Assembly (NCBI GenBank): GCA_029975475.1
Contig: JARKPB010000010.1
Span: 62,001-126,000 of the forward strand
DNA length: 64,000 nt
Reading direction: 5' to 3'
Source of the DNA: Anaerolineaceae bacterium
GTDB lineage: Bacteria; Chloroflexota; Anaerolineae; Anaerolineales; Anaerolineaceae
The translations under genes and the position numbers were made by a program. Of this stretch, positions 16,442 to 23,433 are shown piece after piece. A model generated the notes under the pieces. The model worked only from the letters and a program-made list of their open reading frames with translations. It was not told the origin of the DNA and searched no databases. Within the stretch, counting starts at the first letter, position 1, and each line of letters begins with the position of its first letter.

Positions 16442-16996
16442 TTAGAACCGCGCGGCGGGTGTATTCTCCAGGATGGCCTGGGCGGTCTGACCGGCATCCA
16501 GTTCGCTGCTGTCCAGCACCAGCCAGTTCTCGCTCAACTCCTGCCGGCGCAGGGCGGCGTCAATCTCGCGGATGGTATCCTGCAGCAGGCGGGTATCGAA
16601 GGCTTTGTTGGTGCGCGAGCGATTGCGTTCCTGGGCGCGGGTCAACTCCGGCAGGAGCAGGACCTTGTAGACCGGGCACCCTTCCAAAAAGGGGAGGTAA
16701 GCCTGGCGGGCGTCGTCTTCAAAGAGGACATCATCAATCGCCACGGCGAAACCGGCGCGGGCGTAGAGACGCGCCAGGCGGGCAGCGCCTTCACGCGCCA
16801 GGTTGAACTGACGGGTGGTTTCTTCGCTCCACACGGGAATCGGTTGGGCGATGCCCGACACGACCCACTCGCGCAGCTCATCCACCGGGATATGAATCCC
16901 GCGGGAGAACTTTTGCAGCAGCGCGATGGAAACGGTGCTTTTACCCGCTCCAGGAGCGCCGCTGATAATGAAGATGGGAGCCATCGTCTCGGTCAT
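16442..16996 (-). CDS. P-loop ATP-dependent kinase-like protein (AAA_33)
   Basis: 184 residues from the ATG at 16996 with GAGGAA upstream; the longer open frame to 17209 has no support. IFIISGAPGAGKSTVSIALL is a Walker A loop; VAIDDVLFEDD and the RNRSRTNKAFDTRLLQDTI segment (lid-like arginines) fit the zeta-toxin/chloramphenicol-phosphotransferase/AAA_33 group of small kinases. It probably phosphorylates a small molecule. Single gene on the minus strand with the methyltransferase downstream (32 bp after its stop). Confidence 0.75.
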   Translation of the reverse strand: MTETMAPIFIISGAPGAGKSTVSIALLQKFSRGIHIPVDELREWVVSGIAQPIPVWSEETTRQFNLAREGAARLARLYARAGFAVAIDDVLFEDDARQAYLPFLEGCPVYKVLLLPELTRAQERNRSRTNKAFDTRLLQDTIREIDAALRRQELSENWLVLDSSELDAGQTAQAILENTPAARF

Positions 16997-17318
16997 GGTG
17001 AATTCCTCGCCTTTCGGATTGTCCTCAGTATATCCGCGCAAGGCAAGGCAGGCGCTCCCCGGCGGGACGGTTCCAACCTGGCCAATGGTAGCAAGATTAT
17101 CTGACCAGTGCGGCAGGATTAAAAAAACCCTTACAGGGGCTGCGATGAAGCAGCAGCCAGCGGCTTTCCAGATGGAAGAATCGTCCGGCGCTGGAGAACA
17201 ACGCGGCATGGAACTCTTATTCAGGACTGATAACTCGCTCAGGATTAATCAACCCCGAGGAATGCCAGGGTCGCGATAAAAATGGCGAAAGGTACGGTCT
17301 GGAGCGCCTACCCGATCT
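16997..17318. other. Non-coding gap of about 320 bp
   Basis: No convincing gene in either strand. On the minus strand a short hairpin CCCTGTAAGGG (17138-17128) is followed by seven T (17127-17121); it may end the lipoprotein transcript from 17813, although the 4-bp stem is weak. The rest shows nothing recognisable. Confidence 0.4.
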
Positions 17319-17813
17319 TCAAGGCCGGATTTGAGCCAGCGCGTCCCGCGGCCATTCCAGGCAGCCTGCGAAATCGCCCAGTGCCTGCAGGATGGGTTCC
17401 GCGCCTTCGTATTCCACTCCGGGGTCAAAATCCAGGGAAAGCGTGCTGCCGTCCGCATAGGTAAGGACAATGCTGCGGGCGCCGCCGCCGTCCGGCGGGT
17501 CTTGCGGCTCGATGCGGCGCAGGGTGCGCGGGTCTACAGCGGACAGGGAAGCCAACAGACGGGCGATCTCCTCCGGCGGGGCGGTCAAAGACCACTCCCC
17601 ACCATTAACCTGGCTGTCTTCCACCCGTCCGCCGCGGGTAAAGCGCACCTCGCCAGCGCGAATGACGGTCTGCTCAACCCACTGCAATTCCGGCGGGATG
17701 CTGCCAGACTGGCGGGTGTCGCTGACCTGGATCACAGTTCGCATGGGGTCCTCCGGGACGCAGGCGGTCAGGATGAGCAGCGCGAGCATGAGCCGCAGCA
17801 AAAAACGGTTCAC
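17319..17813 (-). CDS. Putative lipoprotein
   Basis: 164 residues. Signal peptide with lipobox: LRLMLALLILTAC, Cys at residue 18, so the mature protein should be lipid-anchored outside the membrane. The remainder is a small beta-rich domain (VRFTRGGRVEDSQVNGGEW, SIVLTYADGSTLSLDF) without a family I recognise. Its start overlaps the stop of the upstream Cys-rich protein gene by 4 nt, so the two are co-translated. Confidence 0.75.
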   Translation of the reverse strand: MNRFLLRLMLALLILTACVPEDPMRTVIQVSDTRQSGSIPPELQWVEQTVIRAGEVRFTRGGRVEDSQVNGGEWSLTAPPEEIARLLASLSAVDPRTLRRIEPQDPPDGGGARSIVLTYADGSTLSLDFDPGVEYEGAEPILQALGDFAGCLEWPRDALAQIRP

Positions 17814-18217
17814 CGGCCGCTCCGCCGCAGGGCTTCCAGGCGCGCTTTGTTCTCATAGGGACGAATGAAGTGCTCGCGGTCGGCGGGCGGGATGGGGCGG
17901 CCAATGCGCCGCTGCACTTCCTCAAAAGTAACCAGCCGCTCGGCCAGGCGCTCACAGCCGTAATCCGGGCAGGCTGCGCAGGTGCTGACTCCGTTCTCGA
18001 TGGCGCACGGCCGCACCGGGCAGGCGCTGTCAATCAAGCGCGGAGCGGCGGACAGGCAGCCGTCGCACAAAATTTGCTCGGGCGCGATGCGAAAGCCGAA
18101 ATAGGCAAACCAGCCGTCGCTTAAAATAACCTGGTTTTGCGGATTGGCCTCCACGTTGGGGCGGTAGGCCAGACACAGGTCGCAGCGGTAGCCGCAGCGG
18201 GTTAAAATCGCTTCCAT
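17810..18217 (-). CDS. Cysteine-rich DUF3795-like protein
   Basis: 135 residues from the ATG at 18217 (GGAGTGGG upstream). Cys pairs are arranged as RCGYRCDLC, LCDGCLS, CPVRPCAI and CAACPDYGCERL, the spacing of DUF3795 proteins, thought to bind metal. A TACAAT -10 box lies about 40 nt upstream (minus strand, near 18256). The partner is an exported lipoprotein, which does not by itself suggest a role. Function unknown. Confidence 0.75.
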   Translation of the reverse strand: MEAILTRCGYRCDLCLAYRPNVEANPQNQVILSDGWFAYFGFRIAPEQILCDGCLSAAPRLIDSACPVRPCAIENGVSTCAACPDYGCERLAERLVTFEEVQRRIGRPIPPADREHFIRPYENKARLEALRRSGR

Positions 18218-18308
18218 TTTACCCACTCCTTTTTTCTCCACCTGGGATTATTGTAGCATTATCCTCGCTCACGGCTTACCAGATGGGGGTCTCCAATTTA
18301 ATTACTAA

Positions 18309-18331
18309 CGCCCGCTTGACTTTTGCGGGCG
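18309..18331 (-). terminator. Hairpin after the isoprenoid enzyme gene
   Basis: 7-bp stem CGCCCGC / GCGGGCG with a 9-nt loop, 40 nt after the stop of the gene at 18371. The T tract is poor (TTAGTAATT on the minus strand), so termination is only probable. Confidence 0.45.
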
Positions 18332-18370
18332 AGTTTATCGAGGATACTGCGGTAGATTAACCTGACAGGT

Positions 18371-19399
18371 TTATGCGCCATTCAGCCGCAGTTCCTTGCG
18401 GAAGTACTGCTCAAGACGCAATTCGGTAACATCCACCATGCGGTAAAGATGCCGGTCGCCCAACCCGGTCAGGATTTGCCGCGCCTCGGCAATCATTTCC
18501 TTTGAACGGTCGTAAGTGGCTTGAACCAGATGCTGCTCCCCTCGCAGCATCCTGGCGGCCGCCCGCGGTTCACCGCGCCAGTCCGTCTGCGTCATGAGGG
18601 TGAGGTAGGAATAATGACCGGCTGAGAGATCACCCTCCAGGTCCTGCCAGTCATCGATCATTTGAATGGCCGCGCCGAACAAGAGGAACACCCGCCAGTA
18701 CGAGTCAATCGTATCAGCCCGCCCCAGTTTGTCGAGGCTAAGCATAAAAGGAGCCACAGCATTGGCACCCTTGGCGCCCAATTCTTCCGGCTGATTCAGC
18801 CGGTAAGGACTGGATTGATGGCGGCAGTACTTTTCCTTGATTTCGGCGTCCAGGAATAAACGGCGCATTTTGTGCAGAATCTCCAGGTTGGCCGGGTTGA
18901 CCCCAAATACTTTCAAAGCCCGGGATTCATATTCCGCGATCAAGGCCTGGGCGGTCAACACCTCGACGGGTGAAGGTTGGTCTGAATCCACGTTCTCGTC
19001 CAAAATCCCGTAGCCAGCCACAGCAAATACCCCGGCGCGCAGCACCTCGCCAAACGAGGCAACAAGGTCGTGCAGCCCTTCGTCATCCATCCACACGACC
19101 AGGAAAGCAAAAACGGGATAGGCATCTTTGAAGTACTGGCTGCGGTTGCTCTTCCAGCGGGTGAGGTCAAAACCCAGCGGTTGGCTGAAATCCCGCAATA
19201 AATTCCGGGCTTCTGCGTCCAGCCCTTGAAAAGCCGCGAGCAGCTTAAGGTCCACCCTGAGATGCCCCCACCAATCCAGCAATGAGGTTTGTTTGGCCAG
19301 GAAGGGTGCCATGACGGCAGACCAAAATGCTTCCCGGTCTTTGTGATAAATGGAAAGCAGGGCAGGGGCAAAATTGTCAAAAGCGCTTGGAGAGGTCAT
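18371..19399 (-). CDS. Class I isoprenoid synthase-like protein
   Basis: 342 residues from the ATG at 19399, whose ribosome site GGAGGAAA overlaps an in-frame TTG at 19411. The protein is all-helical with two acidic motifs: ILDENVDSD (about residue 130) and AIQMIDDWQDLEGDLSAGHYS (about 245-265). The second resembles the second Asp-rich motif plus GD-K/H-S loop of trans-polyprenyl synthases and squalene/phytoene-type enzymes, which bind Mg-diphosphate. The first lacks a canonical DDxxD. The fold suggests an enzyme acting on prenyl diphosphates, but no carotenoid or quinone genes are nearby and the reaction cannot be named. Confidence 0.65.
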   Translation of the reverse strand: MTSPSAFDNFAPALLSIYHKDREAFWSAVMAPFLAKQTSLLDWWGHLRVDLKLLAAFQGLDAEARNLLRDFSQPLGFDLTRWKSNRSQYFKDAYPVFAFLVVWMDDEGLHDLVASFGEVLRAGVFAVAGYGILDENVDSDQPSPVEVLTAQALIAEYESRALKVFGVNPANLEILHKMRRLFLDAEIKEKYCRHQSSPYRLNQPEELGAKGANAVAPFMLSLDKLGRADTIDSYWRVFLLFGAAIQMIDDWQDLEGDLSAGHYSYLTLMTQTDWRGEPRAAARMLRGEQHLVQATYDRSKEMIAEARQILTGLGDRHLYRMVDVTELRLEQYFRKELRLNGA

Positions 19400-19429
19400 G
19401 GTTTCCTCCAATCACAACAGGATGGTTTA

Positions 19430-20152
19430 TCATACCGTGATTTTCATTTGAAGCCCGGTTTCATCAAAGACGGACTGGGATGGCAAGCGGTTGGCCTGGC
19501 CGCGTAAATTACGGCCAGCGCTCCACAACAGGGCAAAGGCATCCAACAGGTCCTCCGGCGCGCAGCCCGACCCCCTAATTTCGTTTAATGCGGCCAGCGG
19601 AGCTTCCCCAAAGGCAGTTCCCAGCAGCGACAGGCGCAACTGGCGGCCTTCCCGGCTGCGTTTGCGATACGGCAAGGGCAGACCAGCGTTCAGGTAAACA
19701 AAGCTCAATTCAGGGAAAGATTCAAAAATCCTTCCGCGCAGCCCAGGTTGGGCTTGCAAGGCGGCATCCACCTCGCGGATCTTGGGCAGGATGTTCCAGG
19801 TTTGCAGGCTGATCTTCTTGCCTTCCAACGTCTGGCGCATCCCGCAGGCTTCCGCATAGGTGCGGGCCGCCAGCAACGCCCGCGGCGGGGCGGGAAAAAC
19901 GCTGCCGCCCTTTCCGCGGCCCAGCGCGCGCCGGGCAAGCCGGTCGCATTCGCGTGCGCCGCTTTCCGGCAGACCGATGGGGATATCCACCGCAAAGAGC
20001 GCGTTCGGCAAGGCTTCCAAAGCCGCCGCAAAACTGGCAAACACGTCCCAGGTAACCGCCCCACCCTCGACCGGCTGCCAGACAGCCGCCCACCCGCCGC
20101 GGCAGCCGTCCAGACCCACCAGCAAAGATGGAGAAGCAGCGAACCTATTCAT
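19430..20152 (-). CDS. DUF429 family protein (RNase H-like fold)
   Basis: 240 residues. VGLDGCRGGWAAVW at the N-terminus, FAVDIPIGLPESGARECDRLAR, VFPAPPRALLA, LQTWNILPKIREVDA and FESFPELSF are the conserved blocks of DUF429, a family predicted to have a nuclease-type ribonuclease H fold with acidic metal ligands (Asp in GLDG and VDIP). The biological role is unknown. A TATAAT box ends 6 nt before its ATG and no Shine-Dalgarno is present, so the mRNA is probably leaderless. Confidence 0.85.
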   Translation of the reverse strand: MNRFAASPSLLVGLDGCRGGWAAVWQPVEGGAVTWDVFASFAAALEALPNALFAVDIPIGLPESGARECDRLARRALGRGKGGSVFPAPPRALLAARTYAEACGMRQTLEGKKISLQTWNILPKIREVDAALQAQPGLRGRIFESFPELSFVYLNAGLPLPYRKRSREGRQLRLSLLGTAFGEAPLAALNEIRGSGCAPEDLLDAFALLWSAGRNLRGQANRLPSQSVFDETGLQMKITV

Positions 20153-20158
20153 GCCCTG

Positions 20159-20164
20159 ATTATA
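20159..20164 (-). promoter_or_regulatory. -10 box of the DUF429 gene, predicted leaderless
   Basis: Minus-strand TATAAT, 6 nt from the start codon at 20152. The -35 region is poor. Confidence 0.55.
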
Positions 20165-20195
20165 CGGCAGGCCCTGTCCGCTTTCCCGCTAGCGA

Positions 20196-20219
20196 ACGGG
20201 CAGCCGTCTGGCTGCCCGT
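20196..20219 (-). terminator. Hairpin after the methyltransferase gene
   Basis: Perfect 10-bp stem ACGGGCAGCC / GGCTGCCCGT, 4-nt loop, 6 nt downstream of the stop at 20226. No T run follows, so it may act as a 3' stabilising hairpin or a weak terminator, just upstream of the DUF429 promoter. Confidence 0.55.
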
Positions 20220-20225
20220 GAAGGT

Positions 20226-20960
20226 TCAAGTAGTTTTTTCCAGCACCCACAGGTGCGAGAGGCCAAGCACGCGCAGGGGGGTGCGCTCCAGCGCCTGGAG
20301 CAGCCCGCGCAGCAGGCGGCCCAGGGTTGGCCAGCGGGCTATGATATTGTCATACGCGCCAAAGAGGACGGTCTTGCGCACGAGTTTCACCGGCAGCCCG
20401 GCGAACAGGCGGCGCAGGTCTCCAGCGGTATAGACCTCGACATGCGGGGCCAGGCGGTCGCGCCAGCGGCGCGGCAGCCAGTTGACCAGCGGGATGTTGC
20501 CAAAATGGTACTTGCCGCGCCAGTAGATGCCGTGGGTTTCAAAGGGATAACCGCGGTTGGGGCAGAAGAGCACCAGCCGCCCGCCGGGACGCAGCACGCG
20601 CACCATCTCGCGCACCGCGGCAGCGTCGTCCTGGACGTGTTCCAGGACCTCGTGCGAAAGCAGTAAATCAAACGAGTTGGCGGGATAGGGCAGGTTTTCA
20701 CCTGCGGCGCAGATGGTCAGCGGAGAGCCGGCGCGGGCTTCGCGGGCGCGCTCCAGTTCGATATCCAGGCCAAAGACGCGCGGGGCTTGCTGGGCGAGCT
20801 TGCCCAGGTAAGCGCCTACGCCGCAGCCGTCCACCAGTACGCGCCCCTGCAGGCGCTCGCCGGCGGCTTCCAGGATCATTTCCAGCCGGCGCTGCTGGCC
20901 AGCGCGCCAGACATAGGAGGGTTCGCCGCGCAGCGCGGCTTTGGAGGAATGGGTTGACAT
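20226..20960 (-). CDS. Class I SAM-dependent methyltransferase
   Basis: 244 residues. RVLVDGCGVGAYLGKLAQQ (SAM motif I), FGLDIELERA, ENLPYPANSFDLLLSHEVLEHV and VRVLRPGGRLVLFCPN (motif III) form a complete Methyltransf_11 domain. The C-terminal part has two hydrophobic stretches (NIPLVNWLPRRWRD; LLRGLLQALERTPLRVLG), which suggests a lipid or membrane-near substrate, for instance a glycolipid or quinone. Monocistronic by position. Confidence 0.83.
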   Translation of the reverse strand: MSTHSSKAALRGEPSYVWRAGQQRRLEMILEAAGERLQGRVLVDGCGVGAYLGKLAQQAPRVFGLDIELERAREARAGSPLTICAAGENLPYPANSFDLLLSHEVLEHVQDDAAAVREMVRVLRPGGRLVLFCPNRGYPFETHGIYWRGKYHFGNIPLVNWLPRRWRDRLAPHVEVYTAGDLRRLFAGLPVKLVRKTVLFGAYDNIIARWPTLGRLLRGLLQALERTPLRVLGLSHLWVLEKTT

Positions 20961-21027
20961 GGGACAGGATGATTTCCAGGTTACAGGAATTGGCGCCCCT
21001 TATGCTACCACAGATTGCGGCCGCCGG

Positions 21028-22713
21028 TCAGGATTCCGGGGAAAAAGGCACCCAGGCAAGAATGGTGGTCCCGCTGCCCGGCTCGGAGGTGATATCCACT
21101 TCACCGCCGGCGTTGCGCGCGCGCGTAACCATGTTGGAGAGACCGTGGCCGAGTGCCACGCGCACCTGAGCGGGCTCAAAACCGCGGCCGTCGTCGCGTA
21201 CTTCCAGTAAAGCCCGGTCGCCGGCAGCCCAGACATCCACCTCAACCTTGCGGGCGCGGGCGTGTTTGGCGATATTCGCCAGGGCTTCCTGACAGATATG
21301 AAAGAGCGCCACGGCCTGCACCTGAGGCAGTTTATCCAGTGAATCAGCGGGGCCTTTCAGGCTGGTTTCCACCAGGGTGTTGGCGTGGAACTCATTCACC
21401 AGACGCTGAATGCCGTGCATCAGGTTTTCATCCAGCAGCTGGCGCGGGCGCAAATCCAGAATATAGGCGCGAATGTCGCGGATGGTGCTGTTCAGGTCGC
21501 GGATAGCCTGTTCAATGCGCTGGTTGGCCAGGGGCGGGTCATCTTTGAGCAGCAGGCGGGCGTGCTCGAGGGTCAGGCCAACCGCGTAGATCGACTGGAT
21601 GATGCCGTCGTGCAGGTCCATGCCAATGCGTTCGCGCTCTTCCAGCACGGCGAGACGTTTTCCCTGCTGGCTGTAGCCCACATTCTCAATCGCGGTGCCA
21701 ACCCAGGCGCTGATAGCCTGCAGGAACTGCATTTCAAGCTCATCCAGCGGCTGGGGATGGCAGGTCGCCACACACAGCACGCCGTGTACCGCGTTTCTAC
21801 CCGTCAGCGGGAAGCAGGCGATTTGATGAAAACACTGGTCGTGCACCGCGGGATGAACCTGCTGGGGATCGCGCCCGTTGAGCGTGATCAGGCGCGGCTG
21901 ACCCGATTTCGCCGTCCCGCCGATGATACCTTCGCCCATGCGGTAGGTATCCTGCTGCCAGAGCTGCTCCAGCAGATCGCCGTGATGATGCGCCAGGCGC
22001 AGCGATTTTCCATCCTCAGAGCGCAGGAAGATCTCCCCCACCTCGAGGCGCAAGTAGCCCATCACCTGGGTAAGGGCTTTTTCTGTGATTTCTTCCACAT
22101 CCGTGGCAACCGCCAGGGTAGAAGCCAACTGATTGAGCAGCGCCAGGTTTTCGTTGCGGCGGGTCAAGATGCGGTCGCGCTGGATTAATTCGCGGTACAT
22201 ACGCGCGTTGCTGATCGCCACGGCAGCATACGCAGCCAGCATTTCAATCACCTTCTGGTCATCATCCGTGAAGCTGCCGCCGTCCTGCTTGTCGGTCAGG
22301 TAAATTTGTCCAAGCTGCTGATCGCCCTGGCGAATGGGCACACCCAGGAATCTGCGCATCACCGGGTGATGCTCGGGGAAACCCACGCTGCGCGGGTCGG
22401 CGTTAATCTCTTCCACTCGGATGGCCGAACGGGACCGCATCAACGCGCCAATCAAACCCAGTCCGTGCGGCGGATGGGGCATTTTCTGAACTTCTTCCGG
22501 ACTCATACCAACCGGAATAAAGCGTTCCAGGTCGCCGTTATCGCCCGTTACTCCCAGGGCAGCGTAGCGCGCGCCGACCTGCTCGCTGGCCAGGTGGGCG
22601 ATGCGCTCCAGCAGGGATTCAAGCGAAATATCCGCCACCAGCTCCAGACTGGCCTGGTGGAGGGCAAACATGCGCTGTTCCAGTTGTTCGCGGGTAAGCG
22701 CTTCTGATGGCAT
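21028..22713 (-). CDS. GAF-domain sensor histidine kinase, NarL-partner (HisKA_3) type
   Basis: 561 residues, cytoplasmic, no membrane span. Two GAF domains (about 25-175 and 190-345) precede a HisKA_3 dimerisation domain with the phosphorylated histidine H368 in RIGMDLHDGIIQSIYAVGL, then a HATPase_c domain with N-box HICQEALANIAKHARA and G1 VRDDGRGFEPAQ. Such kinases phosphorylate NarL/LuxR-type response regulators. No regulator gene is next to it, so it is an orphan here. The ligand of the GAF domains is unknown; the first resembles GAFs of the DevS/redox sensor group but I see no proof of haem binding. Confidence 0.9.
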   Translation of the reverse strand: MPSEALTREQLEQRMFALHQASLELVADISLESLLERIAHLASEQVGARYAALGVTGDNGDLERFIPVGMSPEEVQKMPHPPHGLGLIGALMRSRSAIRVEEINADPRSVGFPEHHPVMRRFLGVPIRQGDQQLGQIYLTDKQDGGSFTDDDQKVIEMLAAYAAVAISNARMYRELIQRDRILTRRNENLALLNQLASTLAVATDVEEITEKALTQVMGYLRLEVGEIFLRSEDGKSLRLAHHHGDLLEQLWQQDTYRMGEGIIGGTAKSGQPRLITLNGRDPQQVHPAVHDQCFHQIACFPLTGRNAVHGVLCVATCHPQPLDELEMQFLQAISAWVGTAIENVGYSQQGKRLAVLEERERIGMDLHDGIIQSIYAVGLTLEHARLLLKDDPPLANQRIEQAIRDLNSTIRDIRAYILDLRPRQLLDENLMHGIQRLVNEFHANTLVETSLKGPADSLDKLPQVQAVALFHICQEALANIAKHARARKVEVDVWAAGDRALLEVRDDGRGFEPAQVRVALGHGLSNMVTRARNAGGEVDITSEPGSGTTILAWVPFSPES

Positions 22714-22782
22714 ACGATCGGCTGCTCCGCAGCAATTTTACTTTAGATTATCCGATTTCGCAATTTTCCTCTGCCGGACGGT

Positions 22783-23433
22783 TCAGCGCTCCGGATAAGC
22801 AATCACCACCACACGGTGGGTATTGTTATCCGGCGGCCAGCAGGAGACCACGGTCAGACGCGGCGCGCGGGTGGGTTTGAAATATTCGAGAAATGCCAGC
22901 CGGCCGCTTTCTTCATCCAAAACCGGCAGGATATCCACTCGGTCAACGCGGTAGAAGGTATCCCCGCGCCCGGTCTGCAGGCGGATGGAATCGCCCGGTT
23001 TCAGCCGGTACAGGTTTTGAAACACCGAGGAGTCGATATTATTGTGCCCAAAGAGCAGGATGTTGCCTTCCTGGCCGGGAAGGGCGGAATCGAGCGACCA
23101 GCCCACGCTGGCGCCGGGTGAATCCCAGACCGCGGCCGCCGGGTCGAACGGGTCCGGCAGCCAGCCAACCGCGGTCACCGGAGCGAGGACCTCGATCGCC
23201 GGGATTTCAATATAGGATATCAGGCGGTCGCCAAACAGGCTGCGAGCCAGTTCCTGCGGGCCCTCCGGAGAGGAGGCCAACGGAGGAAGTTCCGCGGTAC
23301 TCAACGGCGCAGGAGACGCGGTCGCGCGCTGAACCTGTGGAGCGGGCAGGCTGGGTGAGGCCGAGGCGGGCAGGTCGGCCGGAGCGCAGGCAGCCAGCAG
23401 GCTCAGGAAAACTAACGCCAGTCGCCGGGGCAT
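22783..23433 (-). CDS. Sortase (class D/E-like transpeptidase)
   Basis: 216 residues. A short signal/anchor with lipobox-like LSLLAAC, a Pro/Ser/Ala-rich stretch (20-60), then a sortase barrel: ILLFGHNN with catalytic H130, RLTVVSCWPP with catalytic C198 and NTHRVVVIAYP with R207. Sortases cleave an LPxTG-type motif and join the protein to the cell envelope. The start codon lies 22 nt inside the end of the upstream subtilase gene, which itself ends with an LPVTG motif, pointing to an enzyme-substrate pair. If the Cys in the N-terminal segment is lipidated, this would be a lipoprotein sortase, which is uncommon. Confidence 0.87.
   Translation of the reverse strand: MPRRLALVFLSLLAACAPADLPASASPSLPAPQVQRATASPAPLSTAELPPLASSPEGPQELARSLFGDRLISYIEIPAIEVLAPVTAVGWLPDPFDPAAAVWDSPGASVGWSLDSALPGQEGNILLFGHNNIDSSVFQNLYRLKPGDSIRLQTGRGDTFYRVDRVDILPVLDEESGRLAFLEYFKPTRAPRLTVVSCWPPDNNTHRVVVIAYPER

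Noticed and set aside
17249-17470. 73-codon minus-strand frame in the 17-kb region
   Set aside because: Out-of-frame overlap with the lipoprotein gene, no ribosome site, no features.
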